Shown here piece by piece: positions 1 through 6,991 of a stretch of 10,486 bases of DNA (the first letter of the stretch is position 1; each line of letters starts with the position of its first letter). The position numbers were made by a program, and so were the translations under genes. A model generated the notes under the pieces. The model was not told where the DNA came from. It saw only the letters and a program-made list of their open reading frames with translations, and did no database searches. Origin of the DNA: Clostridiales bacterium (GTDB taxonomy: Bacteria > Bacillota > Clostridia > Lachnospirales > Lachnospiraceae). The stretch spans positions 1 through 10,486 of the forward strand of contig JAJUHH010000064.1 in assembly GCA_029267975.1 (NCBI GenBank), read 5' to 3'.

Positions 1-481
1 CGACTTCTTCGATCACAACCTCTTCCTTGGGATAACCCAGGGCTATCACCAGGGCAATCTCATAATTCTCATCCAGATTAAGCACCTTACCTAGCTGTTC
101 TCGCTTAATATTGCCCAGCATGCAGCCTCCTAAGCCCATCTCAGTAGCTCCCAGAAAGATACTTTGGGCTGCAATTCCCTCATCCACTGCCAAACCCTTG
201 GATAAGGTCTTATCTCTTAGCATGATAATATATCCACTTGGGCGCTCTTCGGGGCCAGGACCATCCCAATCCTTCAGATATCCTGCCCAGCCAAGGGTCT
301 CAAAGACCTTTTCATTTACCTCAGGCGAAGTGACCAGAATGTACTTTAAGGTTTGCAGATTAGCTCCACTGGGTGACAATCTTGCTAAGTCTGTCAGTTC
401 CCTTAACTGCTCTGTGGTAATCTCCTTCTCTCCGTAGAAACGTCTGCAGGAGCGGCTTTTTGCAACAAGATCCTTCATCAT
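1..481 (-). CDS. Nitroreductase-family FMN oxidoreductase, 3' end cut by window edge
   Basis: The reading frame starts at the ATG whose first base is 481 (a second ATG follows at once) and stays open to base 1, giving about 160 residues without a stop. The N-terminal MMKDLVAKSRSCRRF and the following SPSGANLQ match the FMN-contacting segments of the nitroreductase family (RSxRxF and the APSxxNxQ-type loop); a later GLGGCMLGN segment fits the family's second half. Members use FMN and NAD(P)H to reduce nitro compounds, quinones or unknown substrates in the cytosol, usually as dimers. The family is commonly 170-200 residues, so only a short C-terminal tail should be missing. A GGAAGG ribosome binding site lies about 9 bases ahead of the first ATG. 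The gene is separated from the glucanase block by a terminator and has its own promoter, so it is probably an independent unit. The substrate cannot be told from sequence. Confidence 0.9.
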   Translation of the reverse strand, partial: MMKDLVAKSRSCRRFYGEKEITTEQLRELTDLARLSPSGANLQTLKYILVTSPEVNEKVFETLGWAGYLKDWDGPGPEERPSGYIIMLRDKTLSKGLAVDEGIAAQSIFLGATEMGLGGCMLGNIKREQLGKVLNLDENYEIALVIALGYPKEEVVIEEV

Positions 482-506
482 AATTATCGTCCTTCCTTTC
501 ATCATT

Positions 507-522
507 TCTATCCTAAGATAGA
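507..522. repeat. Perfect 6-bp inverted repeat (TCTATC/GATAGA) in nitroreductase leader
   Basis: TCTATC-CTAA-GATAGA is a perfect inverted repeat with a four-base centre. It lies between the predicted promoter and the nitroreductase start, about 15-30 bases downstream of the expected transcription start. That is a usual place for a repressor operator; as RNA it would be only a weak AU-rich hairpin. The role is inferred. Confidence 0.5.
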
Positions 523-542
523 CATGTTTTTCAGCTACCGCA

Positions 543-551
543 ATTATAGCA
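543..551 (-). promoter_or_regulatory. Extended -10 promoter for the nitroreductase gene
   Basis: Read on the minus strand these bases are TGCTATAAT: a consensus TATAAT preceded by the TGn of an extended -10 element. There is no good TTGACA box at 17 bases; instead a second TATAAT (566-571) occupies exactly that position. Extended -10 promoters can work without a strong -35. Transcription would start near 536 and leave a leader of about 55 bases. Confidence 0.6.
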
Positions 552-573
552 TACCTGTCAGGAAAATTATAGT

Positions 574-588
574 ATATATGACATATAT
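574..588. promoter_or_regulatory. 15-bp perfect palindrome upstream of the nitroreductase promoter
   Basis: ATATATG-A-CATATAT is a perfect 7-base inverted repeat around a single central base, placed just upstream of the -10/-35 region of the nitroreductase gene. Its size and position suit a dimeric transcription factor. The region is AT-rich, so chance symmetry is possible, but the GC step at the centre makes it more than a simple AT run. Confidence 0.4.
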
Positions 589-632
589 TTTTACAAGGTT
601 ATTCCAAGTTATTGTATGAACCTGGGTCTGAT

Positions 633-665
633 AAAAACTTGAGCACCGACCCTTGGCCGATGCCC
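633..665 (-). terminator. Rho-independent terminator after the GH5 gene
   Basis: On the minus strand GCATCGGCC (663-655) pairs with GGTCGGTGC (651-643) across a 3-base AAG loop, with two G-U pairs, and can be extended outward by about two more pairs. After a short spacer the transcript runs into five U (637-633). It lies about 30 bases past the GH5 stop and before the nitroreductase promoter, so it marks the end of the glucanase operon. Confidence 0.8.
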
Positions 666-688
666 CACATGTGATTAATTGTTGATCT

Positions 689-702
689 GGCGAATCATCG
701 CC
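689..702. repeat. Small inverted repeat spanning the GH5 stop codon
   Basis: GGCGA-ATCA-TCGCC is a perfect 5-base inverted repeat with a 4-base loop that includes the GH5 TGA stop. It is GC-rich but has no U-run, so it is not itself a terminator; it could be a small 3' hairpin in the transcript or chance. Confidence 0.3.
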
Positions 703-2761
703 TTCTCCTTATTTTACAAATGAAAGCATATGCCCCAAGGCTTAGCAGTATCAATACGCTTAGCCCTGCAGCAGCATACAGCCACCATAATGCCTTGGCT
801 CTTAAACCCTCCTTTGTGGATAATCCTCCATTACTGCTTGCCGCTGCAGCTTCCCAGTCCGTAATCCTTCCCTGAACACCCAGATCTGCCTTCATCTCCT
901 CCACTGTCTCTGTGGGAGTGGCCGCATAGGAATCTGTAAAGCTGAGATTGTCAAAGTAATACTCACCCGCAACATTGGCACCGATTCGGATTTCAATAAT
1001 GGCGGAACGGTCAATGTCAGCATTGCTGATATCCACAAATATTTTCTCCCAGCTATAGGCAATGGGCATTGCATCTGCTGCCGTAAATTTGGACCATGTT
1101 TTTCCGTCCTTATCTACCAGCGTAACCTGGAGGGAACGGTTTCCTGTTCTAACATAGGTATCAAAGGTCAGGTAATCCAGGCCAGAGGTATCCACGCTGT
1201 TGCGAATTGCCGGAGGAATACAGATGTTTCTTGAGCTTGCAGAAGGCATCTGCTCTGCTCCGGAGATGGTTAGCTTCACCGCTTTGCTATCCTTGTCTGC
1301 ATGGGTAGCCTCTTTTGCAGATACCATCTCAGCGACCGCATCCCTGCCGGCCCGCAGCTTAGGCTCCTCATACTCGAAATTCTGATAACAAAGGGCCGTC
1401 TTCTGACCGTTTGCTGTCTCACCTGTATCGGCGCTGGCAAAGGTCCGCAGCAGATCAAAGAGATATTTGTTCTTTTTAAAGCTTTCTGCAGTACCCAGCC
1501 TGCTCCATTTTTCCTTGATTGTCTCTGCTGAATCCAGATAGATATTTACCTTGGGGGTGGTACTTTCCGTACTGTTATAGATGCCCCAGTTTCCTCGATC
1601 CACCGTCTTATAGGTCCAGGTAGTCCAACTCCAGCCATGTTCCTCGAAGGTGCGCAGGGCATATTCCCAGCTTTGAAGCTTGTCAAACAAGGTAAACTCC
1701 CCAATCAAAACCGGTACGTCAAAACCAGCCTTGGCATCATTTTTTACCGCCTCATTGATAAAATTCCTTTGGGTTACCGGATTGTCGGTTCCGTTCCAGC
1801 AGTAATAGTGATATTCATAAATCACATTTTCCCAGCCATAGACCGAAGGGTCCGGCATATCGCCAGGCGCCCAGACAGCATTCAGTAATATGATATGATC
1901 CGGGTCGATTGACCGGATTGCCTGGTATAATCGGTCAAAGAAGGGCAGCTGAACCTTGCCCCAGGGGGCTCTTTCCTGCTCATTGCCTTCCGCTTCATTC
2001 AGGAGGTCATAGCCGGCAATGGTGGAATTCCCTTTATAATGTTCCGCTAACTGCTGCCACAAAGATATGGTTAGTTCCTGGGCCTTCTCATCCGTGAACA
2101 GGGTGGATCCGGAAGTATCTCCCGAGTGGTCCCTGCCATTCTGGGAGCCGGGAGCCGCATGCAGATCCAGGATCACATAGATATCCCGCTTCTCACATTC
2201 CTCAACAAACCAGTCATAGCTTGCCAGGGTATCTTTCCTAAGCTTCCCCTCCTCATCCAGAAGATTAAAATAGGAGATCGGAAGTCTCACCACATTGAAA
2301 TTAAGCTCCCTGAGATTATCAAAATCCTGCTCCTGTATCCAAGTGCTCTCATAGGTATGTAGTAATTCTTCTGCCCTTTCCTTCCCAAAGCGTTCTGTCA
2401 GTGTTGCTATGGTTGTCCTCTGGTCCGGTGAATTGGTAGGGCACATCCAGGACTCCATCACCTGCCAGCCGCCAATGTTGGTTCCACGTAATACCACCAC
2501 CTGGCCCTTGCCTGCATGATTCCGCAGCACCTTTCCGTCTGCTTTCAGAAAGCGCTCCCCCAGTACCTGCTTCTCTATTTCCACCACTTTTCCCTGCGCC
2601 TCCGCTTCCAGATTTTCTGAAACTTCCATATTATTCTCAGCAGCTGAAGAATTCTCTGAAGCCACAGCCTGCACAGGCTTCTTTGCGTTCCCGGCAAGAA
2701 GCCCTGATAGTAGGCACAAACACAAAGCAGATAGAGGCAACCATCCGGTCTTCTTAATCAT
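695..2761 (-). CDS. Secreted, membrane-anchored GH5 beta-glucanase with carbohydrate-binding-like domain
   Basis: A 688-residue extracellular glycosidase. The start at 2761 is chosen because GGAGG sits 4 bases upstream and the protein then opens with a normal signal peptide (MIKKTGWLPL, hydrophobic to about residue 24, AGNA cleavage-like site). A low-complexity linker runs to about 65. The GH5 TIM barrel covers roughly 70-440: RGTNIGGW (92-99), NVVRLP (R159), DLHAAPGSQNG (199-209), acid/base E256 in LLNE, YHYY near 318, and nucleophile E355 in IGEF. The opening RGTNIGGW and DLHxAPGSQNG motifs resemble exo-beta-1,3-glucanases more than classical cellulases, but specificity is inferred. Residues about 455-610 look like a jelly-roll carbohydrate-binding domain ending in YYFDNLSF. 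A linker, one membrane helix (about 657-682) and KIRRRR tail end the protein; there is no LPXTG. It follows lacI and closes the operon. Confidence 0.9.
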   Translation of the reverse strand: MIKKTGWLPLSALCLCLLSGLLAGNAKKPVQAVASENSSAAENNMEVSENLEAEAQGKVVEIEKQVLGERFLKADGKVLRNHAGKGQVVVLRGTNIGGWQVMESWMCPTNSPDQRTTIATLTERFGKERAEELLHTYESTWIQEQDFDNLRELNFNVVRLPISYFNLLDEEGKLRKDTLASYDWFVEECEKRDIYVILDLHAAPGSQNGRDHSGDTSGSTLFTDEKAQELTISLWQQLAEHYKGNSTIAGYDLLNEAEGNEQERAPWGKVQLPFFDRLYQAIRSIDPDHIILLNAVWAPGDMPDPSVYGWENVIYEYHYYCWNGTDNPVTQRNFINEAVKNDAKAGFDVPVLIGEFTLFDKLQSWEYALRTFEEHGWSWTTWTYKTVDRGNWGIYNSTESTTPKVNIYLDSAETIKEKWSRLGTAESFKKNKYLFDLLRTFASADTGETANGQKTALCYQNFEYEEPKLRAGRDAVAEMVSAKEATHADKDSKAVKLTISGAEQMPSASSRNICIPPAIRNSVDTSGLDYLTFDTYVRTGNRSLQVTLVDKDGKTWSKFTAADAMPIAYSWEKIFVDISNADIDRSAIIEIRIGANVAGEYYFDNLSFTDSYAATPTETVEEMKADLGVQGRITDWEAAAASSNGGLSTKEGLRAKALWWLYAAAGLSVLILLSLGAYAFICKIRRRR

Positions 2762-2765
2762 AATT

Positions 2766-2770
2766 CCTCC
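2766..2770 (-). promoter_or_regulatory. Ribosome binding site fixing the GH5 start
   Basis: GGAGG on the minus strand lies 4 bases before the ATG at 2761. The longer reading frame would have to begin at a TTG at 2818 and has no comparable site; its extra 19 residues would also displace the signal peptide. The site therefore decides the start. Confidence 0.75.
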
Positions 2771-2809
2771 ATGAACCATAAAATAATTAATAAGATTCGC
2801 CTTTATCCC

Positions 2810-2831
2810 TCGCAGCAAAATGAAGCTGCGA
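2810..2831 (-). repeat. 7-bp GC-rich stem-loop between lacI and GH5
   Basis: TCGCAGC (2810-2816) and GCTGCGA (2825-2831) are perfect inverted repeats around an 8-base loop, starting 3 bases after the lacI stop codon. In the minus-strand transcript no U-run follows, so it is unlikely to be a full terminator. A stability or processing hairpin that sets lacI and GH5 expression apart is one possibility; this is inference. Confidence 0.5.
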
Positions 2832-2834
2832 CTT

Positions 2835-3833
2835 TTATATTCTAAATTTGCAGGAATCCCGCACCACCAGAGATGGCTTTAATTTCATGATCTTGCCCTG
2901 GGTCGGCTTATCTGATGTCATAAGTCGGATCAGCTCTATGACACTTAATGTTCCCAGCTCCGTCACAGGACTGTGAATGGTGGTCAGCGCCGGCTTATTA
3001 TAAAAGCCTGAGCCTATATCGTCAAAACCAATCACCGATAAGGTCTCCGGTACACTGTAACCAAATTCATTCACTGCCCGGATGCAACCGATGGCCATCT
3101 CATCATTGGCGCAGAAGAAGGCATCCGGCATTTTAATCCTATGAAGCAGCAGAACCCGCATCTCACTGTAGGCCACTGCTTCTTCAAAATACCCCCGTAA
3201 GATGATCTTCTCATCTAAGGGCAGGTTATATTTTGCTAATACATTTAAGAATGCGTTAAATCTGGCATCATCGTCATGACAAAAGGTTCCATGAATATAT
3301 CCAATCCTCCGATTTCCCTGCTTCACCAGATACTCCACCGCCAGTGTTGCCCCCTCTGTATTATCGATGGTAACGCTGGACATGCCTTCTCCCTTGTATT
3401 CCCGGTCAATGAATACGATGGGCATATTCACCTGAGCAATCCGTTCAATATACTCATCCTGCATTTGTTCGTTAAATACAATTGCCCCTTCCACACCGGA
3501 GGATAGAAGCATACGATAGGTCTCCTCACTGGTGTTTTCGTTGCTGATATAAATATTCAGCATATATCCCTTTACTTTGCACTGTAAATGGATGGATTGG
3601 AGCAGCATCCGGTAAAAATCGCCCTGAATACTCGTTAAGAATAAACCAATGGTATTTTTTCTACTGGATTTTAGCAGCCTTGCATTCATATTGGGAACGT
3701 ATTTGAGTTTTTCCACTGCCGCATGTACCAACTTCTTCTTTTCTTCACTGACAATATCCACTCCATTCAGTACATTAGATACCGTTGATATAGCCACTCC
3801 TGCCTCTTTTGCCACATCCTTGATCGTTACCAT
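2835..3833 (-). CDS. LacI-family transcriptional regulator
   Basis: A 332-residue LacI/GalR repressor of normal length. Residues 2-24 (TIKDVAKEAGVAISTVSNVL) are the helix-turn-helix, with N in place of the usual R after TVS. NMNARLLKSSRKN (48-60) is the hinge helix that enters the minor groove. The rest is a periplasmic-binding-protein-like effector domain, with TIGLFL at 61-66, the DNTEGA segment near 170, and FFCANDEMAIG and VIGFDDIG in the C-terminal half. Such proteins bind palindromic operators and usually let go when a sugar binds. AGGGGAG lies about 6 bases before the ATG. Sitting between GH16 and GH5 genes, it most likely senses a beta-glucan breakdown product and controls this locus; effector and operator are not visible. 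The TAA stop is followed at once by a stem-loop. Confidence 0.93.
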   Translation of the reverse strand: MVTIKDVAKEAGVAISTVSNVLNGVDIVSEEKKKLVHAAVEKLKYVPNMNARLLKSSRKNTIGLFLTSIQGDFYRMLLQSIHLQCKVKGYMLNIYISNENTSEETYRMLLSSGVEGAIVFNEQMQDEYIERIAQVNMPIVFIDREYKGEGMSSVTIDNTEGATLAVEYLVKQGNRRIGYIHGTFCHDDDARFNAFLNVLAKYNLPLDEKIILRGYFEEAVAYSEMRVLLLHRIKMPDAFFCANDEMAIGCIRAVNEFGYSVPETLSVIGFDDIGSGFYNKPALTTIHSPVTELGTLSVIELIRLMTSDKPTQGKIMKLKPSLVVRDSCKFRI

Positions 3834-3945
3834 AAGTTACTCCCCTAACTTGTTTATTTCATCGAATGATGCATCCTCCTACCCTCAGTTACGCTATTCT
3901 CCTTGTATTTCTACTCCCCCACTTTATATATCAATGGCCAAAGCA
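3834..3945 (-). other. 112-base gap between GH16 and lacI; possible internal promoter
   Basis: This gap is longer than any between the upstream genes and carries no terminator after GH16. A TATAAA within GATATATAAAG (about 3923-3933, minus strand) could be a -10 element but lacks a convincing -35. An 8-base palindrome GATGCATC (3868-3875) overlaps a CATC-GAAT-GATG inverted repeat (3860-3871); neither matches a typical LacI operator with a central CG. The lacI ribosome binding site AGGGGAG ends the gap. Confidence 0.3.
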
Positions 3946-5073
3946 CTACTCTTTATTGATCAAATCCGTGATCTCCTTGCTCTGGTACACCCTGACATAA
4001 TCGACCAGCATCTGTTTCGGAAAGATACTTTCATCCACACCCATGGCTCCGCCCCAATCACCGCCTACTGCAATATTAAGAAGCAAATGAAACCTTTTAT
4101 CAAATGGCCATTCCTTATAGGTTGGATTTGCTTTATATTTGGTAGGCTCAAAGGTAAAATATTCTTCCCCATCGATAAATGCGATTATTTTATCAGGCAG
4201 CCATTCAATGGAATAGACATGAAAGTCCTCACTGGCACCCTTTACAAGCTTGGTTCCTGTCTTATGGGTTCTGATCTTATGATAATAGGATTCGGTATGA
4301 ATGGATGCATGGACTGTGTCCTGATTATAGCCCACATGCTCCATGATATCGATCTCTCCGGAAGCCGGCCAACCACCGTATTCCCAGTCTGTGGGCAGCA
4401 TCCAGATAGCCGGCCAGGTACCCCGGCCATCGGGTAACTTAGCCTTGACCTCAATCTTCCCATAGAGCCAGTCCCCTTTATTCTTCGTGATCATTCTTGC
4501 AGAGGTATAAGCCTTTCCCTCCTTCTCTTCCTTTCTGGCCTCAATCACCAGGATTCCATCCTTCACATAAGCATTGGAGTCATCGGTATAGTACTGCAGC
4601 TCGTTATTTCCCCAGCCGCTGCCACCTACATCATAGCCCCATTTACTGTCATCCGGCAGGCCCTCATAGTCAAACTCGTCGGACCATACCAGGTCATAAG
4701 TCAGGCTGTCATAATCATATTCATAACCCTTTGCCTTCACATCCTCCGGCGCTGCCGTTACCTCCTGTACATAAGCCTGCGACACTTTTCCTCCTGTCCG
4801 GTAGCCCTCCTCCTTTTGACATCCGCTCATAAGAAGGCTGCTCATTAGAACTATGGCAATGACCAGACTATAAAAGCTTCTTTTATATCCAACCCTGTTA
4901 TGTATATCCTCCAGATGCGTCACCTCTACATCCGATATCTCATACTTTGATATCATGGCTTTTATCATCTTATCTTTTATCATCTTATCTTTTATCATTT
5001 TATCTTTTATTATCTTACCTTTTAATATATCTTCACCCAGTCTCCCTCTTTTCCAAGAATCCTTTCTATTCAC
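3946..5073 (-). CDS. GH16 laminarinase-like beta-glucanase lipoprotein
   Basis: A 375-residue surface lipoprotein. The GTG at 5073 is preferred because AGGGGGAG lies 4 bases upstream; an ATG at 5103 has no such site. The lipoprotein signal is the hydrophobic stretch after YKRSFYS and ends in the lipobox LMSGC, with lipidated C85. The GH16 jelly roll follows (about 127-365): LVWSDEFD at its start, GWGNNELQYYT, WPAIWML, and catalytic GEIDIMEH, where E240 is the nucleophile, D242 the helper and E245 the acid/base. ExDxxE with an intervening residue is the form found in laminarinases and agarases; with the GNNELQYYT context it points to endo-beta-1,3-glucanase. What is odd is the roughly 65-residue hydrophilic, repeat-bearing region ahead of the lipoprotein signal. 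The gene follows the permease genes by 66 bases and precedes lacI, fitting extracellular polymer cleavage before import. The exact start is uncertain. Confidence 0.88.
   Translation of the reverse strand: MNRKDSWKRGRLGEDILKGKIIKDKMIKDKMIKDKMIKAMISKYEISDVEVTHLEDIHNRVGYKRSFYSLVIAIVLMSSLLMSGCQKEEGYRTGGKVSQAYVQEVTAAPEDVKAKGYEYDYDSLTYDLVWSDEFDYEGLPDDSKWGYDVGGSGWGNNELQYYTDDSNAYVKDGILVIEARKEEKEGKAYTSARMITKNKGDWLYGKIEVKAKLPDGRGTWPAIWMLPTDWEYGGWPASGEIDIMEHVGYNQDTVHASIHTESYYHKIRTHKTGTKLVKGASEDFHVYSIEWLPDKIIAFIDGEEYFTFEPTKYKANPTYKEWPFDKRFHLLLNIAVGGDWGGAMGVDESIFPKQMLVDYVRVYQSKEITDLINKE
4960..5034 (-). repeat. Five 15-bp tandem repeats inside the GH16 N-terminal coding region
   Basis: Units begin at 4960, 4975, 4990, 5005 and 5020. 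The first two are identical (minus strand GATAAGATGATAAAA), the third differs by one base and the last two are degenerate. Each 15-base unit is five codons, so the array is in frame and encodes copies of DKMIK. The three least degenerate units each carry an in-frame ATG. Confidence 0.85.
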
Positions 5074-5077
5074 AATA

Positions 5078-5085
5078 CTCCCCCT
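5078..5085 (-). promoter_or_regulatory. Ribosome binding site supporting a GTG start for GH16
   Basis: AGGGGGAG on the minus strand lies 4 bases before GTG at 5073. The ATG 30 bases upstream and the ATGs inside the tandem repeats downstream lack a recognisable site at normal distance. Confidence 0.55.
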
Positions 5086-5139
5086 ATGCAATAATGGACA
5101 CATTTGCGTACCTGCTCTTTTATATTTACACCTGCCAGC

Positions 5140-6075
5140 CTACTCACCTGTAATTCCTGTATTCTCAATACCCTGAATGAACCTTCTCTGTACAAAGGCA
5201 TAGAGGATCAGTAAGGGCGTTATGGATATGAGGGTTGCCGACAGCTTATAGGCCTCATTGATCCTGAACTGGGCCGCCCCCCTGCCCGCCGCCGCATAGG
5301 TAGCAAAGGCACTGTCAAAGAGGTTAAGCTTTGCCGGCAAGAGCTGGATACTATTACGCACCAGGGTGCCTGTCACATAGGTCTCATTCCAGTTCCAGAC
5401 AAAGGAGAAGAGAAAGACAACCAGCACAGTAGAGCCCGATATCTTCATAGCAATCTGTATAAATACCTGCAGTGGGCTGGCTCCGTCAATCATAGCCGCC
5501 TCATCCAGGGTATAGGGTATCAGATTAAAGAAGTTATAAAAGATCAAGATCAGGATGGTGGAATTCACACCCTGCCCCAGGAGAGCCATCAGGATTTGGG
5601 GTATCGGGGTTCCGATCAGGTTAAAGCCCAGTACATTCTGGAAGGAGATAAACATCATCAGCCTTGGAATCATTAACAAGGGCAGGGGTATAATAAAGGC
5701 CATAATGATCATGATGAACCAGACCCCTTTGAACTTAAAGCTGTATCTGGATAAGGCAAACCCGGTCAGGCCGGATACGATGGTCTGTGCCACAGCCAGA
5801 AGACCGGAGAACCAGATGGAATTAACCAGGGTCTTCTTCAGGTCAAGAACCGTTCCCGCCACCACCAGGTTTTGAACGGAGGGTGACTTAGGCAGCCATT
5901 CCACTGAAGGATCAATGACATCCTTATAGGACATAAATGCCATGGAGATCATCTTCAGGATGGGCTCCAGGTAGATAAAGCTAACGCAGATCAGCACGAA
6001 GTAAATACACAGCCTTAGAAAGGTATGCAGCTTCTTAATTCTCAAGAGCCTCTTTAGCTTCCATTTCTTTGTCAT
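5140..6075 (-). CDS. Carbohydrate ABC transporter permease, MalG type
   Basis: A 311-residue integral membrane protein of the MalG/CUT1 family, forming half of the channel of a sugar importer. A basic N terminus (KKWKLKRLLRIKK) precedes the first membrane helix (about 19-40). About six helices are visible. The cytoplasmic coupling loop EAAMIDGASPLQVFIQI (192-208) is the EAA motif that docks the ATPase. The helix pair around 75-110 with TGFALSRYSF is typical of MalG. The ATG lies one base after the stop of the MalF-type gene, and its AAAGGAGG site lies in that gene's last codons, so the two are translationally coupled and presumably made in equal amounts. In this context the cargo is likely oligosaccharides released from beta-glucan, but permease sequence does not reveal the sugar. 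Confidence 0.93.
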   Translation of the reverse strand: MTKKWKLKRLLRIKKLHTFLRLCIYFVLICVSFIYLEPILKMISMAFMSYKDVIDPSVEWLPKSPSVQNLVVAGTVLDLKKTLVNSIWFSGLLAVAQTIVSGLTGFALSRYSFKFKGVWFIMIIMAFIIPLPLLMIPRLMMFISFQNVLGFNLIGTPIPQILMALLGQGVNSTILILIFYNFFNLIPYTLDEAAMIDGASPLQVFIQIAMKISGSTVLVVFLFSFVWNWNETYVTGTLVRNSIQLLPAKLNLFDSAFATYAAAGRGAAQFRINEAYKLSATLISITPLLILYAFVQRRFIQGIENTGITGE

Positions 6076-6076
6076 A

Positions 6077-6991
6077 CTAATTGTGCCTCCTTTCTTTTTC
6101 CCTGTTTCTAAAGAGCAGATAAACCAATCCGATCAGGAGTAGTACCACAAGGCTGTAGATCCATGCAAAGGTGGATGCAATTCCAAGCCCTCCGTTGGTA
6201 TTCTCTGTGGCTGTTCTGATCAGGTCATAGACAGGATTAATGGAAAAGGTACCAATATTGGATATGGTAAATATGGTGACTACCAGTACAATTGGCTTGA
6301 TAATCGGTATCGTAATCTTCCATAGAATCTGCCACGCATTGGCTGAATCAATCTGTGCTGCTTCATATAAGTTTGGATTGATCTTCTGTAAACCATTGAT
6401 ATACAGAATAATTGGTATTCCCGTGAACCAGAGGATGATAGAAAGCTGTACAAAAATATCTACCAGGGTAATGGCCAGCCGCCTTGAATAAGCATAAATA
6501 ATCTGTACGATAAATATATCAAAATACTTTACTGCCGGGTCCATCTCCCCTCCGGTTGGATCAGAGGAAAGGAGCTGATACATAACAGGTCCTGACATAA
6601 TAATTACCGGCAGGAAATAAATTGTCCGAAGCACTCCCTTCAGGAAGGTAATCTTGTTCAGCAGGTAAGCCAGAATGAAGGATAAGATTACGATTATGAA
6701 GGTATATGGAATGATCATGCTTAGGTAGGATAAGAGCGCCGGGGTAAACTCTACATTCTCAAAGAAGGTCATAATATAGTTCCCCAGCCCGTTCCAGGTA
6801 ATATCAAAGCCCAGCACCGTCTGTCTGACCTTGGTAAAGCTTAAGAATATGGTTGCTCCAAATGGAAAGGCTGTAAATAAACCAAATCCGATAATCCAGG
6901 GCAGCATAAACAGATATCCGTATTTATTCTGCCTTTTCTGAAAGGAGGTTATCTTTCTTTTCTTTCCTCGAACTTTACCTTGCTTACCCAT
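6077..6991 (-). CDS. Carbohydrate ABC transporter permease, MalF type
   Basis: A 304-residue permease of the MalF/UgpA/LplB class, partner of the MalG-type protein encoded next to it. The lysine/arginine-rich N terminus (to about 24) is followed by YGYLFMLPWIIGFGLF, the usual first helix. The EAA coupling loop is EAAQIDSANAWQILWKI (210-226). About six membrane helices are present and the length is normal for the short MalF type, without the extra domain of enterobacterial MalF. AAAGGAGG lies in the last codons of the DUF5696 gene, and the ATG directly follows that gene's TAG. No ATPase or solute-binding protein gene is in the window; a shared ATPase of MsmX type is common for such transporters in Firmicutes, and the binding protein may lie to the right. 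Confidence 0.93.
   Translation of the reverse strand: MGKQGKVRGKKRKITSFQKRQNKYGYLFMLPWIIGFGLFTAFPFGATIFLSFTKVRQTVLGFDITWNGLGNYIMTFFENVEFTPALLSYLSMIIPYTFIIVILSFILAYLLNKITFLKGVLRTIYFLPVIIMSGPVMYQLLSSDPTGGEMDPAVKYFDIFIVQIIYAYSRRLAITLVDIFVQLSIILWFTGIPIILYINGLQKINPNLYEAAQIDSANAWQILWKITIPIIKPIVLVVTIFTISNIGTFSINPVYDLIRTATENTNGGLGIASTFAWIYSLVVLLLIGLVYLLFRNREKERRHN

Noticed and set aside
111..437. Plus-strand open frame of 108 codons at the left end
   Set aside because: The opposite strand encodes an unmistakable nitroreductase through the same bases.
2762..2818. Upstream extension of the GH5 gene to a TTG at 2818
   Set aside because: No ribosome binding site, a rare start codon, overlap with the stem-loop, and displacement of an otherwise normal signal peptide; the ATG at 2761 has GGAGG.
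2810..2836. Plus-strand terminator made of the 7-bp stem followed by CTTTT
   Set aside because: No plus-strand gene ends here and the U-run is short; the hairpin is better described within the minus-strand transcript.
3860..3875. LacI operator formed by CATC-GAAT-GATG and GATGCATC
   Set aside because: Short half-sites, no central CG arrangement, and no match to a known LacI-family operator pattern; kept only as a description of the gap.
3649..4437. A 262-codon plus-strand open frame
   Set aside because: It lies opposite the start of lacI and the C-terminal half of the GH16 gene, both with clear family motifs; it has no ribosome binding site or recognisable domain and is a shadow.
4960..5034. 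CRISPR array
   Set aside because: The 15-base units are contiguous, have no spacers, and are in frame within a coding sequence.
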